From Burkholderiales bacterium RIFCSPLOWO2_12_FULL_65_40 (GTDB taxonomy: Bacteria > Pseudomonadota > Gammaproteobacteria > Burkholderiales > Burkholderiaceae_C): a DNA stretch of 64,000 nucleotides. Shown here one piece after another: positions 10,256 through 18,877 of the stretch. The stretch is from contig MESL01000007.1 of the NCBI GenBank assembly GCA_001770955.1, positions 62,001-126,000 on the forward strand. Direction: 5' to 3'. The position numbers and the translations under genes are program-made. The notes under the pieces were generated by a model. That model was given only the letters and a program-made list of their open reading frames with translations. It had not been told where the DNA came from and did not search any database. The first letter of the stretch is position 1. Every line of letters starts with the position of its first letter.

Positions 10256-11025
10256 GCACGGACCCCTACGACCGCCTTGACGCCCCGGCGCTGCGCGCCC
10301 TGCTGGCGCAGCGCGACGCACAGCTGGCCGAACAGGCCGCCGGCATGGAGGATTGGATGCACGCCGTGTCGCACGACCTGCGTGCGCCGCTGCGCCACAT
10401 CACCTCCTACGGGCCGCTGGTGCGCGAGCTGCTGCAGGAATCCGGTCTGCCCGCCGATGCACAGCAGGAGGCGCTGGCCTTTCTCGACACCATGGACCAG
10501 TCCGCCCGGCGCATGGGTCGCATGCTCGAAGGGCTGCTAGCGCTCTCGCGCATTGCCCGGGCGCCCCTGCGGCGCGAGGCCGTGGACCTGGCTGCGCTGG
10601 TGGAGCAGGCGCGCGCCCCGCTGGCCGAGGCCGCGCAGGGCCGCAGCGTGCAGTGGCAGATTGCGCCCGACCTGCCCACCGTACAGGGCGATGCCACGCT
10701 GCTGCGCCAGATGCTCACCGAACTGCTGGCCAATGCGCTCAAGTTCACGCGGGGGCGCGAACCCGCCTGCATCGCCGTGGGCTGGGAGCGCGGCGCGGAC
10801 GGCCGGTTCACGCTGGCCGTGCAGGACAACGGCGCGGGCTTCAACCCCGCGCAGGCGGCCGGGTTGTTCGGCGTCTTCCAGCGCCTGCACCGCGAGAGCG
10901 AATTCGAGGGCGTGGGGGCCGGTTTGGCGGCGGTGCGCGCCATCGTGCGGCGCCATGGCGGGGAGGCCAGCGCCACGGCCGTGCCAGGCGAGGGTTGCAC
11001 GGTGCGTGTGGGCTGGCCGGGCTGA
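10252..11025 (+). CDS. orphan sensor histidine kinase without membrane domain
   Basis: Two-component histidine kinase of 257 residues. The H box VSHDLRAPLRHI carries phospho-acceptor His41, then come the N box ELLANALKF, the G1 box VQDNGAGF, the F box FGVFQRLH and a degenerate G2 box GVGAGLAAV. There is no transmembrane segment or PAS/GAF sensor, only about 30 residues before the H box, so it is cytoplasmic and resembles the kinase half of phytochrome-type or hybrid kinases. ATGA overlap with glmU implies translational coupling. No response regulator is adjacent, so the partner is unknown. Confidence 0.88.
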
Positions 11026-11026
11026 A

Positions 11027-11095
11027 ATCGCTATTTTATTAATAGCTATTGGCGCTTGATGGGCGGGCGCTAGAGCCTGTTCCTGCTTAAATTTC
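11027..11095 (+). repeat. short palindromic repeat R3, after the histidine kinase gene
   Basis: Contains ATCGCTATTTTATTAATAGC, GGCGCTTGATGGGCGGGCGCTAGAG and a final TTAAATTTC, matching the family layout. It fills most of the gap between two convergent genes and may act as a terminator. Confidence 0.6.
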
Positions 11096-11123
11096 CAAAC
11101 ACGCGCAGCCGGCACGAACCGTG

Positions 11124-12250
11124 TCACGCGGGCTGCGGCGGGGTGGGTATGCCGGGCGGCATGGGCGCGCGGGAGCCGGCCACCTGGTTGCGCCCGCCGT
11201 GCTTGGCGCGGTAGAGGGCGGTGTCGGCATCGTTGATCCAGTCGCGCAGGCTGATGTGGCTGCGCCCTGTCTCGGCCAGGCCGATGCTGCTGGTCAGCTG
11301 CAGTTCGGGCAGCTCGCGCAGGCGCACGGCGGCAATGCGGTCGCGGATGCGCTCGGCAATGGCCTGCGCTTCGTCGGCATGCACGCCGCTGCACACCACC
11401 GCGAATTCGTCGCCGCCGTAGCGGCCCGCATGGTCGTGGGCGCGCACGCAGTCCAGGATGACCTGCCCCACGGCGCGGATCACTTCGTCGCCCACGGTGT
11501 GGCCGTGCACATCGTTGATGGGCTTGAAGTGGTCGATGTCGATCATCAGCAGACAGGCGGGCTCGCCGCTGGCGTGAAAACGCTCCAGGCTGGCGCTGGC
11601 CTGCTCCTGCCAGTGGCTGCGCGCGGCCAGGCCGGTCTGGGCGTCGGTGCGGCGCATGGCCTCCAGCTCACGGTTCTGCCGGGCCACGGTGCGGATCAGC
11701 CGGTAGCTGGCCACGCTGACGGCCATGGTGTGCACGATGATCACGGGCAGCGTGAAGATCACCACCAGCAGAGAGCTTTCCAGGCGCGGCTCGGGCCGTA
11801 GCAGCAGCGTGGCCAGCGCGCCCGTGCCCAGCTGCCGGGCAGCGAATACAGCCACAGGCGCTTGATGCCGGTGCTGAACTTGTCGTAGGTGGTCACGGCC
11901 ACCAGCACCACGCTGGGCAGCAGGTTGAAGTGCATCAGCGGTACCCACAGGCCGACGATGGCCGAGTCGATCAGCAGGTTGCGCACTTCAGCGCGGTAGG
12001 GGTCGCGGCTGTGTCGTGCCAGCAGGTACGCCAGGTGCGGCCAGCCCAGCGCGCCGAGGGCCAGCAGCCACCATGTCCATGCAGGCGACGGAGTGCCATA
12101 CAGCACGCTGCCCAGCAGCAGCCCTCCCAGGCCCATGCCCAGTGTGCGCAGCGGGTAGATGTGGCGGTAGGTGTTTTTGCGCGAGGCCGGGCCCATGCCG
12201 CCGTGATTGCGCGGGGCGTGATGCGGTGGGTTGGCGGAAGGGGCGGTCAT
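11124..12250 (-). pseudogene. diguanylate cyclase with MASE2 membrane domain, broken by a frameshift
   Basis: AdrA-like enzyme. The N-terminal part (from the ATG at 12250) encodes a MASE2-type membrane sensor with helices such as LLIDSAIVGLWVPLMHF and the motif VTTYDKFSTGIKRLW. The C-terminal part in another frame encodes the last helices and a full GGDEF domain with an intact GGDEF active site and an RAHD inhibitory site five residues upstream. The two frames meet at about 11830/11831: adding a single C there would read G-S-L-G-T-G and restore one continuous protein. Either the gene is inactivated or one base was lost in sequencing or assembly. Everything apart from that point looks functional. 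Confidence 0.85.
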
Positions 12251-12324
12251 GGGGTGCGTCGGCAGTGCCGGGGGTGTCCTGCCCCGCACCGCCAAAGCCT
12301 ACCAGACGAACGGTTACGGCCGTC

Positions 12325-12660
12325 TTACAGCGCGCTGCCTTGCTCCTCGATACGGTGCAGGCGGCGGCGCAGCGTGGCCACTTCTTCCATCAGGTCGGCG
12401 GTAAGGGCGGCCAGGTACGGGTCTGCGCCAAAGATGGCCTCCAGTTGTGCGATGCGCCGGGCGCGTACCACGGTGGTGCTGCTGAAGCGCCAGGTGGAGA
12501 GGCCCGCGCCGGGCTGCGCGGGGGTGATCACGCCGGCCTCCACGCGCTCGCTCACCCACTCGGGCGCACGGCAGCAGGCGCGTGCCAGGTCGTCCAGCGT
12601 GAGCATGGATTCTTCGATCAGCTCGCCCATCTGGGCCGGGATATGGAAGGCATGGGGCAT
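12325..12660 (-). CDS. cbpM: chaperone modulator CbpM
   Basis: Small MerR-like adaptor that binds the J-domain of CbpA and restrains its co-chaperone activity. The 111-residue product has the family pattern: an early acidic helix, LTLDDLARACCRAPEWVSERVEAGVI resembling a helix-turn-helix, and a C-terminal helical tail (LRRRLHRIEEQ). AGGAG seven bases before the ATG at 12660 selects this start. It lies downstream of cbpA on the same strand, as expected, but the two are separated by a 259-bp palindrome (P1) that occupies the whole gap. Confidence 0.88.
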   Translation of the reverse strand: MPHAFHIPAQMGELIEESMLTLDDLARACCRAPEWVSERVEAGVITPAQPGAGLSTWRFSSTTVVRARRIAQLEAIFGADPYLAALTADLMEEVATLRRRLHRIEEQGSAL

Positions 12661-12675
12661 GGTCAGGCTCCTGGT

Positions 12676-12934
12676 GTAGTGCTTCACTCTTATTGGTACT
12701 TTCAGCGAGAGCCCAAGGGGTCAGCTGCTAGGCGCAGGGGCGCAGGCATAACGGGTTACGTCAAGCCACTGCAACAACGCAGATGGCCCCTTGGGCACTC
12801 GCCCGAAGGGAGCCCCGAAAAAGCCGCACAGCGTCGTTGCAGCGCTTGACAAGGGCGCGGCCATTGCCTGCGCGCTGCGCCTAGCCGTGCAGCTTTTTCG
12901 GGGCTCTGAAAGTACCAATAAGAGTGAAGCATTA
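12676..12934. repeat. large imperfect palindrome P1 between cbpA and cbpM
   Basis: Outer arms of about 35 bp (left from 12676, right to 12934) both read inward as TA[G/A]TGCTTCACTCTTATTG and continue as GTACTTTCAG. Inner sections also pair: GCTAGGCGCAG with its complement, GTCAAGCCACTGCAAC with GTTGCAGCGCTTGAC, and a central GGGCACTCGCCC. The right arm includes the TAA stop of cbpA. The structure looks like a miniature inverted-repeat element or a very long transcript hairpin. No protein is convincingly encoded. Confidence 0.8.
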
Positions 12935-13918
12935 CACTCGCGCGGTCTGGCGCGGGTTGAAGTGGGGAAAGGCCTTGCCCAGCGCGGCCCAGGCGGCGCG
13001 GGCGTCGTCGGTGTCTGCCGGGGGCAGGGCAATGTCGAGTTCCAGATACAGGTCGCCCGGTGTCGCGCCCGGAATGCCCCGTCCGCGCAGCCGTAGCTTG
13101 CGCCCGGCGCGCGAGCGGGCGGGCACGGTCACCTCCACCGTGCCCGTGGGGGTGGGCACCTCGATGCTGGCCCCCAGCGCGGCTTCCCAGGGGGCCAGGG
13201 CGAGGCGCTGGTACACATCGCGCCCTTCGGCGCGCCAACGCGGGTCGGACCGGAAGTGCACTTCGAGAAAAAGGTCGCCCGCCGGCGCCCCGCCCAGGCC
13301 CGGGCCGCCCTGGCCGGCCAGGCGGATCAGCTGGCCCTCGTGTACGCCCTTGGGAATCTTGACCTGCAGGCTGCGCTGCTCCGGGACCACATGGCCGTCC
13401 GCGCCCAGGTGCGCGCTACGCAGTTCGATGGTGCGCTGTGCGCCGTGGTAGGCGTCCTGCAGGTCCAGTTCGATGCTGGCATGGTGGTCCGTGCCGCGCC
13501 GCTGCGGCGGGGGGCCTCCCCCGTGCGTGCCCCGCGCTGCCTGGGCATGGCGGGCATGGGCGGCGCGGCCGAAGAGCTGCTCGAAAAAGTCGCTGTAATG
13601 GCCCGCGCCATCGGGGGCGCCCCCGTCGTCGGTGAACTCGAAGCCCGCATCCCAGTGCGGCGGTGGGCGGAAGTCACCGCCAGCGCGTGCCCCCTGGGCC
13701 GCCGCCTGGGCGCCCAGGGCGTCGTAGGCAGCGCGCCGCTCGGGGTCGGAAAGCACGGCGTGGGCCTCGTTCACCTCGGCCATGCGCTGGGCGGCGTCGG
13801 GCTCCTTGCTGACATCGGGGTGAAATTTGCGCGCCTGCTTGCGAAAGGCCTTCTTCACCTCGTCGGCCGTGGCGTTCTTGTCCACACCGAGGGTTCGGTA
13901 GTAATCCTTGAATTCCAT
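12932..13918 (-). CDS. cbpA: DnaJ-class co-chaperone CbpA
   Basis: J-domain protein that stimulates DnaK and also binds curved DNA in E. coli. The 328-residue protein has an N-terminal J-domain (about 1-70, HPD in KFHPDVSKE), a Gly/His-rich linker, and the two beta-sandwich DnaJ C-terminal domains (STELDL-type blocks: IELDLQDAYHGAQRTIEL, LQVKIPKGVHEGQLIRLAGQG). The Cys-rich zinc domain of DnaJ is absent, which distinguishes CbpA. AGGAGG just upstream of the ATG at 13918 fixes the start. Its stop codon lies in the arm of palindrome P1, and cbpM follows. Confidence 0.93.
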   Translation of the reverse strand: MEFKDYYRTLGVDKNATADEVKKAFRKQARKFHPDVSKEPDAAQRMAEVNEAHAVLSDPERRAAYDALGAQAAAQGARAGGDFRPPPHWDAGFEFTDDGGAPDGAGHYSDFFEQLFGRAAHARHAQAARGTHGGGPPPQRRGTDHHASIELDLQDAYHGAQRTIELRSAHLGADGHVVPEQRSLQVKIPKGVHEGQLIRLAGQGGPGLGGAPAGDLFLEVHFRSDPRWRAEGRDVYQRLALAPWEAALGASIEVPTPTGTVEVTVPARSRAGRKLRLRGRGIPGATPGDLYLELDIALPPADTDDARAAWAALGKAFPHFNPRQTARV

Positions 13919-13980
13919 GCGCACCTCCTGCTGCGCTGGCCACTCTACGCATCTGGCGGGGCATGGCAAGAGGAATGATT

Positions 13981-14047
13981 GCAATGCTATTGAATAAATA
14001 GCTGCTGACGCTTGTCAGCCTTGCGTTAGAGGCACTTTTGTCTCAAA
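13981..14047 (+). repeat. short palindromic repeat R4, overlapping the 3' end of the Lrp gene
   Basis: Reads AATGCTATTGAATAAATAGC, GCTGACGCTTGTCAGCCTTGCGTTAG, then AGGCACTTTTGTCTCAAATTT. Its right part, read on the minus strand, supplies the last eleven codons and the stop of the Lrp/AsnC gene. Confidence 0.6.
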
Positions 14048-14503
14048 TTTTGCGCGGCGCGTGGCGAAGAAGGCCTTGACGTTGCGCACATTCGCATCGC
14101 CCGTGAACAGGCGCTGCGTGAGCTGCAGATAGGCCGGCATGTCGCGCGTGTGCACCACGAGCACGAAATCGGGCCCGGGCGAGACGCGCCAGCACTGCTG
14201 CACGGCGTCTTCGCGCACGGCGCGGGCCTCGAAGGCATCGAGCTGCTCGGCGCCCTGGCGGTCGAGCGACACCTCCACGATGCACGCCAGCCCGTGGCCC
14301 TGCAGCGCAGCCAGGCGGTCGGGCTGCACGATGGCCACCTGGCGCTCGATCAGCCCGGCCTCGTGCAGGCGCCGCACGCGCCGCAGGCAGGTGGGGGGCG
14401 ACACATGCACCTGTTCGGCCAGTTGCTGGTTGCTTTGCCCGGCATCGCGCTGCAGCAGGTCGAGCAGTTGCAGGTCGATCGCATCAAGCGCCATTGATTC
14501 CAT
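14015..14503 (-). CDS. Lrp/AsnC family transcriptional regulator
   Basis: Leucine-responsive-type regulator of 162 residues. An N-terminal helix-turn-helix (about 20-50: SNQQLAEQVHVSPPTCLRRV) precedes a RAM/AsnC ligand-binding domain (ACIVEVSL, SPGPDFVLVVHTRDM, NVRNVKAFFATRRAKF). Two in-frame ATGs, at 14503 and 14494, are possible starts. The last eleven codons (KFETKVPLTQG) come from a short palindromic repeat (R4), so the native C-terminus may have been replaced. It is divergent from glmS, and an inverted repeat in the shared intergenic region is the likely binding site. Confidence 0.92.
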   Translation of the reverse strand: MESMALDAIDLQLLDLLQRDAGQSNQQLAEQVHVSPPTCLRRVRRLHEAGLIERQVAIVQPDRLAALQGHGLACIVEVSLDRQGAEQLDAFEARAVREDAVQQCWRVSPGPDFVLVVHTRDMPAYLQLTQRLFTGDANVRNVKAFFATRRAKFETKVPLTQG

Positions 14504-14525
14504 AAATTACTTTATTTTGATTGAA

Positions 14526-14553
14526 AATTTCGCATATCTAAATATGTGAAATT
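14526..14553. promoter_or_regulatory. candidate Lrp-type operator between the Lrp gene and glmS
   Basis: AATTTCGCATAT, four spacer bases, then ATATGTGAAATT: 12-bp arms with one mismatch in an AT-rich island, centred 36 bases upstream of the regulator's start. A second small palindrome (GAAATTAAATTTC) abuts it. Placement suggests autoregulation and possible control of glmS; inferred from symmetry only. Confidence 0.5.
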
Positions 14554-14640
14554 AAATTTCATAAACAGCTAAAAATCAATCAAAAATTATTCACTACCTT
14601 GCCTACGATGGCCCCATTCCCATCGAGCAGGAGTTTCCTT

Positions 14641-16563
14641 ATGTGCGGCATCGTCGGCGCGGTTTCCAGGCGCAACATCGTTCCCATCCTGGTGCAGGGC
14701 CTGCAGCGGCTGGAATACCGGGGGTATGACTCCTGTGGCGTGGCCGTGCATGCCGCCAGCCTGGATGCCGCGCGCCAAGGCACTTCAGGCGGGGGCCTGC
14801 AGCGCGCCCGCAGCACGGCCCGTGTGGCCGACCTGATGGAGCAGGTCCTTGCCGACCATATCGAAGGGGCCACAGGTATCGCCCATACCCGCTGGGCCAC
14901 GCACGGCGCGCCGGTCGTGTGCAACGCACACCCGCACTTCAGCCACGGCCCGGGCAGCGATGGTGCGGGCCCACCTGGCCGCGTGGCGCTGGTGCACAAC
15001 GGCATCATCGAAAACCATGAGGAGCTGCGCGCGCAACTGCAGGCGCGCGGCTACGTGTTCACCAGCCAGACCGACACCGAGGTCATCGCCCACCTCGTGG
15101 ACAGCCACTACGGCGGCGATCTGTTCGAGGCCGTGCGGGCGGCGGTCAGCGAGCTGCGCGGCGCCTACGCCATCGCCGTGCTGCACAAGGACGAGCCGCA
15201 CCGCGTGGTGGGCGCGCGCGCGGGCTCTCCCCTGATTCTGGGCGTGGGGCAGGACAGCAGCGAGCATTTTCTGGCCAGCGACGCCATGGCCCTGGCTGGA
15301 GTCACCGACCAGATCGTCTACCTGGAAGAGGGCGACCTGGTGGACCTGCAACTGGGCCGCTACTGGATTGTGGGCAAGGAGGGCGCAGCGCTGTCGCCCG
15401 TGCAGCGCCCCGTGCGCACCGTGCAGGCCTTCAGCGGCGCGGCCGAGCTGGGCCCCTACCGGCACTACATGCAGAAGGAAATCTTCGAACAGCCGCGCGC
15501 CATCGCCGACACGCTGGCCGGTGTGCAGGCCATCGTGCCCGAGCTGTTCGACGGCCCCGGCCACGATGGCCAGCCGGGCACGGCCGCCTGGCGCGTGTTC
15601 AAGGAAATCGACCGCGTGCTCATCCTGGCCTGCGGCACCAGCTACTACAGCGGCTGCACCGCCAAATACTGGCTCGAAGACATCGCCGGCATTCCCACCC
15701 AGGTGGAAGTGGCCAGCGAATACCGCTACCGCACCAGCGTGCCCGACCCGCGCACCCTGGTCGTCGCTATCAGCCAGAGCGGCGAAACCGCCGACACCCT
15801 GGCCGCGCTGCGCCACGCCCAGGGCCTGGGCATGAAGCACACCCTGACCATCTGCAACGTGGCCACCAGCGCCATGGTGCGCGAGTGCGAACTGGCCTAC
15901 ATCACCCGCGCGGGCGTGGAGATCGGCGTGGCCAGCACCAAGGCCTTCACCACGCAACTCGCCGGCCTGTTCCTGCTCACGCTGGCGCTGGCGCAGTCGC
16001 GCGGCCGCCTCACCGAAGAACAGGAAGCCGCCCACCTCAAGGACATGCGCCAGCTGCCGGGTGCCCTGCAGGCCGTGCTGGCGCTCGAACCCCAGATCAT
16101 CGGCTGGGCCGAAGTCTTTGCCCGCATGGAAAACGCCCTGTTCCTGGGCCGGGGCCTGCACTACCCCATCGCCCTGGAAGGCGCGCTCAAGCTCAAGGAA
16201 ATCAGCTACATCCACGCCGAGGCCTACCCGGCCGGCGAACTCAAGCACGGCCCGCTGGCGCTGGTGACCAGCAGCATGCCCGTGGTGACGGTGGCACCCA
16301 ACGATGCGCTCCTGGAAAAGCTCAAGAGCAACCTGCAGGAAGTGCGCGCGCGCGGCGGCGTGCTCTACGTGCTGGCCGACGCAGACACCCACATCGAGAG
16401 CAGCGAGGGCATCCACGTCATCCGCATGCCCGGCCACTACGGCGCCCTCTCGCCCATCCTGCACGTGGTGCCGCTGCAGTTGCTGGCCTACCACACGGCC
16501 TGCGCGCGGGGGACGGATGTGGACAAGCCGCGCAATTTGGCCAAGAGCGTGACGGTGGAGTAG
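14641..16563 (+). CDS. glmS: glutamine-fructose-6-phosphate aminotransferase (isomerizing)
   Basis: First enzyme of hexosamine synthesis: fructose-6-P plus glutamine gives glucosamine-6-P. It begins MCGIVGAV, so Met removal exposes the catalytic N-terminal cysteine of the glutaminase domain (about 1-240), followed by two SIS isomerase domains ([65 protein letters not shown] region) and the terminal [12 protein letters not shown]. At 640 residues it is about 30 longer than E. coli GlmS because of loops near residues 40-60 and 300-315. A CAGGAG precedes the ATG at 14641. No glmS ribozyme is expected in this lineage and none is seen. Confidence 0.97.
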   Translation: MCGIVGAVSRRNIVPILVQGLQRLEYRGYDSCGVAVHAASLDAARQGTSGGGLQRARSTARVADLMEQVLADHIEGATGIAHTRWATHGAPVVCNAHPHFSHGPGSDGAGPPGRVALVHNGIIENHEELRAQLQARGYVFTSQTDTEVIAHLVDSHYGGDLFEAVRAAVSELRGAYAIAVLHKDEPHRVVGARAGSPLILGVGQDSSEHFLASDAMALAGVTDQIVYLEEGDLVDLQLGRYWIVGKEGAALSPVQRPVRTVQAFSGAAELGPYRHYMQKEIFEQPRAIADTLAGVQAIVPELFDGPGHDGQPGTAAWRVFKEIDRVLILACGTSYYSGCTAKYWLEDIAGIPTQVEVASEYRYRTSVPDPRTLVVAISQSGETADTLAALRHAQGLGMKHTLTICNVATSAMVRECELAYITRAGVEIGVASTKAFTTQLAGLFLLTLALAQSRGRLTEEQEAAHLKDMRQLPGALQAVLALEPQIIGWAEVFARMENALFLGRGLHYPIALEGALKLKEISYIHAEAYPAGELKHGPLALVTSSMPVVTVAPNDALLEKLKSNLQEVRARGGVLYVLADADTHIESSEGIHVIRMPGHYGALSPILHVVPLQLLAYHTACARGTDVDKPRNLAKSVTVE

Positions 16564-16578
16564 GGTGGCGTGCATGTG

Positions 16579-16607
16579 TTGACAATAGATATACATATCA
16601 TGACAAT
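16579..16607 (+). promoter_or_regulatory. sigma-70 promoter of the toxin-antitoxin pair
   Basis: TTGACA at 16579-16584, a 17-bp spacer and GACAAT at 16602-16607. TGACAAT occurs twice and a near-palindromic GATATACATATC lies between the two boxes, a good position for autorepression by the antitoxin. Confidence 0.6.
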
Positions 16608-16645
16608 GTGTGTATCTTTTGTGTATGCGCAAAGAGGGGGTTCCC

Positions 16646-16909
16646 ATGCGTGACGCCGCCATCAATCTGCGGGCCTTGCCCGAACAGCGTGATCTGATCG
16701 ATCACGCCGCTAGCCTGCTCGGCAAGAACCGTTCGGACTTCATGCTCGAAGCGGCCTGCGACCGCGCTCAGGCCGTGGTGCTGGATCAGGTTTTTTTCAG
16801 CCTGGATCAGGACAAGTTCAAGCAGTTCACCGCCATGCTCGATGCGCCCCCTGGTCCAAATCTCGGGCTTGAACGCCTCATGGCCGTTAAGGCACCCTGG
16901 ACGGCATGA
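16646..16909 (+). CDS. tacA: DUF1778 (TacA-type) antitoxin
   Basis: Ribbon-helix-helix antitoxin of 87 residues that binds DNA through its N-terminus and the GNAT toxin through its C-terminal tail. The N-terminal RDAAINLRALPEQRDLIDHAASLLGKNRSDFMLEAA is the RHH fold, with the R-S-D-F motif starting helix 2; the tail has the DUF1778 pattern (FSLDQDKFKQFTAMLDAPP, LERLMAVKAPW). A GAGGGGG element favours the ATG at 16646; starts at 16610 (GTG) or 16625 would add up to 12 residues. It overlaps the toxin gene by four bases (ATGA), the standard tacA-tacT order. Confidence 0.88.
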   Translation: MRDAAINLRALPEQRDLIDHAASLLGKNRSDFMLEAACDRAQAVVLDQVFFSLDQDKFKQFTAMLDAPPGPNLGLERLMAVKAPWTA

Positions 16910-17400
16910 GCTTGCAACTGAGCGCGCCGCTTCCGCTCACTGCCACCCACGTCCTGGGCGAATTCGCTTGTGGCGAACCCAGCCTTGATGAATGGCTCAA
17001 GCGCCGGGCACTGACGAATCAGTTGAGCGGCGCAAGCCGCACCTTCGTCGTTGCCGATCAGGACGGCTGTGTCTATGGCTACTACGCGATGGCTGCAGGT
17101 GCAGTTTCACACCAGGCGGCAACCAGCAGCGTGCGACGCAACATGCCCGATCCCATTCCAGTGATGGTTCTGGCACGGTTGGCTGTTGACCGTCGGGCTC
17201 AAGGTATCAAGCTGGGAGCATCCATGCTGCAGGATGCAGTAGGTCGTGCGGTCAGCGTTTCGCGGAACGCAGGTGTCCGGGCGCTGCTTGTCCATGCCCT
17301 TCACGACCGCGCGAAACAGTTCTACGAGCACTATGGTTTCCAGGAGTCACCGCAGCATCCGATGACGTTGATGTTGCGCATGAACTCCGTCAAGACTTGA
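16906..17400 (+). CDS. tacT: GNAT acetyltransferase toxin (TacT-type)
   Basis: GCN5-related acetyltransferase that, in the characterised TacT/AtaT family, acetylates the amino group of aminoacyl-tRNA and stops translation. The 164-residue protein has the usual toxin length, an N-terminal substrate region (FACGEPSLDEWLKRRA), the acetyl-CoA loop RAQGIKLG (97-104) after LARLAVD, and Tyr140 in QFYEHYGF at the position of the catalytic Tyr of Salmonella TacT. All key residues look intact, so the pair should be active. Which tRNA it prefers cannot be told from sequence. Confidence 0.88.
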   Translation: MSLQLSAPLPLTATHVLGEFACGEPSLDEWLKRRALTNQLSGASRTFVVADQDGCVYGYYAMAAGAVSHQAATSSVRRNMPDPIPVMVLARLAVDRRAQGIKLGASMLQDAVGRAVSVSRNAGVRALLVHALHDRAKQFYEHYGFQESPQHPMTLMLRMNSVKT

Positions 17401-17745
17401 TCGAGCCTGCAGCAGATGCCGACCTGACATCAAACAGCGTTGCTGGCGCTCACAAATTTCAGAGGGTTTTCAATCATTTTTGCTATATAAATAATAGCTT
17501 ATGGCGCTTTGCCATAAAGCGCCGGATCCTAAAATTGCTCCAAATTTTGCAGACTGCGCGTAAAGCCCCGACAGGCCTCTTGCACTCCAGCACGTAGATC
17601 GCATCAGACACTACCCCCGAGCGCAGCACGGCCCGGCGTTCTGACTGCGAGCGTGACGGTCGCGACCGGCGCGCACTTGGGGCGGTGCCTATTCCGGATC
17701 AATGAATTCGTAAACCCACGACCTTTTCCGATGCTCCGTTACGCC
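17401..17745. other. gene-free gap between the TA pair and the esterase gene
   Basis: 345 bases without a credible gene. The first part holds palindromic repeat R5. The rest has no strong start, and a short minus-strand peptide near 17590-17640 (SDAIYVLECKR) only faintly recalls HigB/Gp49-like toxins. The region may be the scar of an older insertion. Confidence 0.5.
17449..17553 (+). repeat. short palindromic repeat R5, after the toxin gene
   Basis: Core TTTTTGCTATATAAATAATAGC, then GGCGCTTTGCCATAAAGCGCC (perfect stem GGCGCTTT/AAAGCGCC), then CTAAAATTGC, with a CAAATTT at each outer side. One of the clearest members; it could terminate the toxin-antitoxin transcript. Confidence 0.65.
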
Positions 17746-18864
17746 TCAATGCGCAGGGGCACGCCGATGTGACAGAAAGAAGCGCAGCATCTCGGCGCTG
17801 GCATCCACCCCGCCGGGGGCGGTGTAGCTGCCCGCCGGGCTGCCACCCGACCAGGCATGGCTGGTGCCGTGCAGTTGCCAGTGCTCAATGGTGGCGCTGC
17901 CATCGGCCGCGGTATAGACGGTGCGCGTGAAGCGCTGGCGGTTCGGAGCGTGGCCCTGCGTGATCTGCGCCGCACCCGTGATCTGCTGAGCCCCGTGCGC
18001 CGCTTGGACCACGGCCGCGCCGTTGGCAGAGTGCACCGTGGTGTCCGCGTCGCCATGGAACACGATCGTGGGGCGCACTGCGGGCCCGCTGGCCTTGCCG
18101 GCCGGGGCACCGGCGCGCATCGCGCCCAGAGCCGAGGGCAGGTCGGACGCGGCGCCGGCAGCCAGGCCCGAATGCACGCCGAGGGCGGTGAACAGGTCGG
18201 GATAGGTGCGCCCCATGATGTCGGCCATGGCACCGCCCGCCGAGAGCCCGGCAATATAGACGCGCGATGCATCCACACCGTGTTCGGCCATGATGTGGCG
18301 CGTCAGGCTGGCCAGCAGATCGGGCTCGCCACGGCCGCGCTGCTGGTGCTGCGTCTTGAACCAGTTCCAGCACTTTTGTGCGTTCGCGTGCTGGGTCTGT
18401 TCAGGGTAGAGCACCAGCACGCCGGCATCGCGTGCCAGTGCGTTCATGCGCGTGCCCGCAGCAAAATCGTCTGCACCCTGGGTGCAGCCATGCAGCATCA
18501 CGATGAGGGGGCGCGGCTCGCTCGTACCCGCTGCGGTGGGCGGAACATACAGCCGGTAGGCAAGCTGTCGGCCATTGTGCGCATAGCTGCTGCGCAGCCA
18601 TTGCTCGGTGCTGGAGGCCGCCGCTCGCGCTGTCGTGGGGGAATGGGCCTCGGCCTGCCGGACGGGAGCGGGGGCATCGTCAATCACCCGTGCCTGTACG
18701 TCGATGACCATGTCTGCATCGGTGGATGCCGGGCTGGGGCGGGGCGGCACGGGGGCGCTCTCGCCACGCAATGCGCGCTGTATCAGGTCGGTTGCGGCCT
18801 GCAGGTTGCCGCTTCGGGTCAGGCGGGTGGCCTCGCCGAGCATGTCGTTGAATAGGTGATTCAT
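17746..18864 (-). CDS. PHB depolymerase-family esterase
   Basis: Alpha/beta hydrolase of the LpqC/polyhydroxybutyrate depolymerase esterase family, 372 residues. The catalytic triad reads Ser208 in GLSAGGAM, Asp274 in HGDADTTV and His336 in GTSHAWSG, with the oxyanion motif MLHGCTQ upstream. The first 90 residues are a low-complexity, Pro/Ala-rich extension with no signal peptide, so it may act inside the cell, for example on PHB or short esters. It begins 13 bases after the stop of the RHH regulator gene on the same strand, implying one transcript. The true substrate is not deducible. Confidence 0.88.
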   Translation of the reverse strand: MNHLFNDMLGEATRLTRSGNLQAATDLIQRALRGESAPVPPRPSPASTDADMVIDVQARVIDDAPAPVRQAEAHSPTTARAAASSTEQWLRSSYAHNGRQLAYRLYVPPTAAGTSEPRPLIVMLHGCTQGADDFAAGTRMNALARDAGVLVLYPEQTQHANAQKCWNWFKTQHQQRGRGEPDLLASLTRHIMAEHGVDASRVYIAGLSAGGAMADIMGRTYPDLFTALGVHSGLAAGAASDLPSALGAMRAGAPAGKASGPAVRPTIVFHGDADTTVHSANGAAVVQAAHGAQQITGAAQITQGHAPNRQRFTRTVYTAADGSATIEHWQLHGTSHAWSGGSPAGSYTAPGGVDASAEMLRFFLSHRRAPAH

Positions 18865-18877
18865 GGGGGATTAAAGG

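Noticed and set aside
12676..12934. Small proteins encoded by the arms of palindrome P1 (beginning LHSYWYFQ)
   Set aside because: Both strands give the same-looking peptide because of the inverted repeat, with no ribosome binding site and no conserved fold.
14554..14640. glmS ribozyme or riboswitch before glmS
   Set aside because: The leader is under 100 bases of AT-rich sequence without the conserved ribozyme core; the class is characteristic of Gram-positive bacteria.
17590..17640. HigB/Gp49-like toxin remnant on the minus strand
   Set aside because: Only the short string SDAIYVLECKR is similar; no helix pattern or partner gene supports it.
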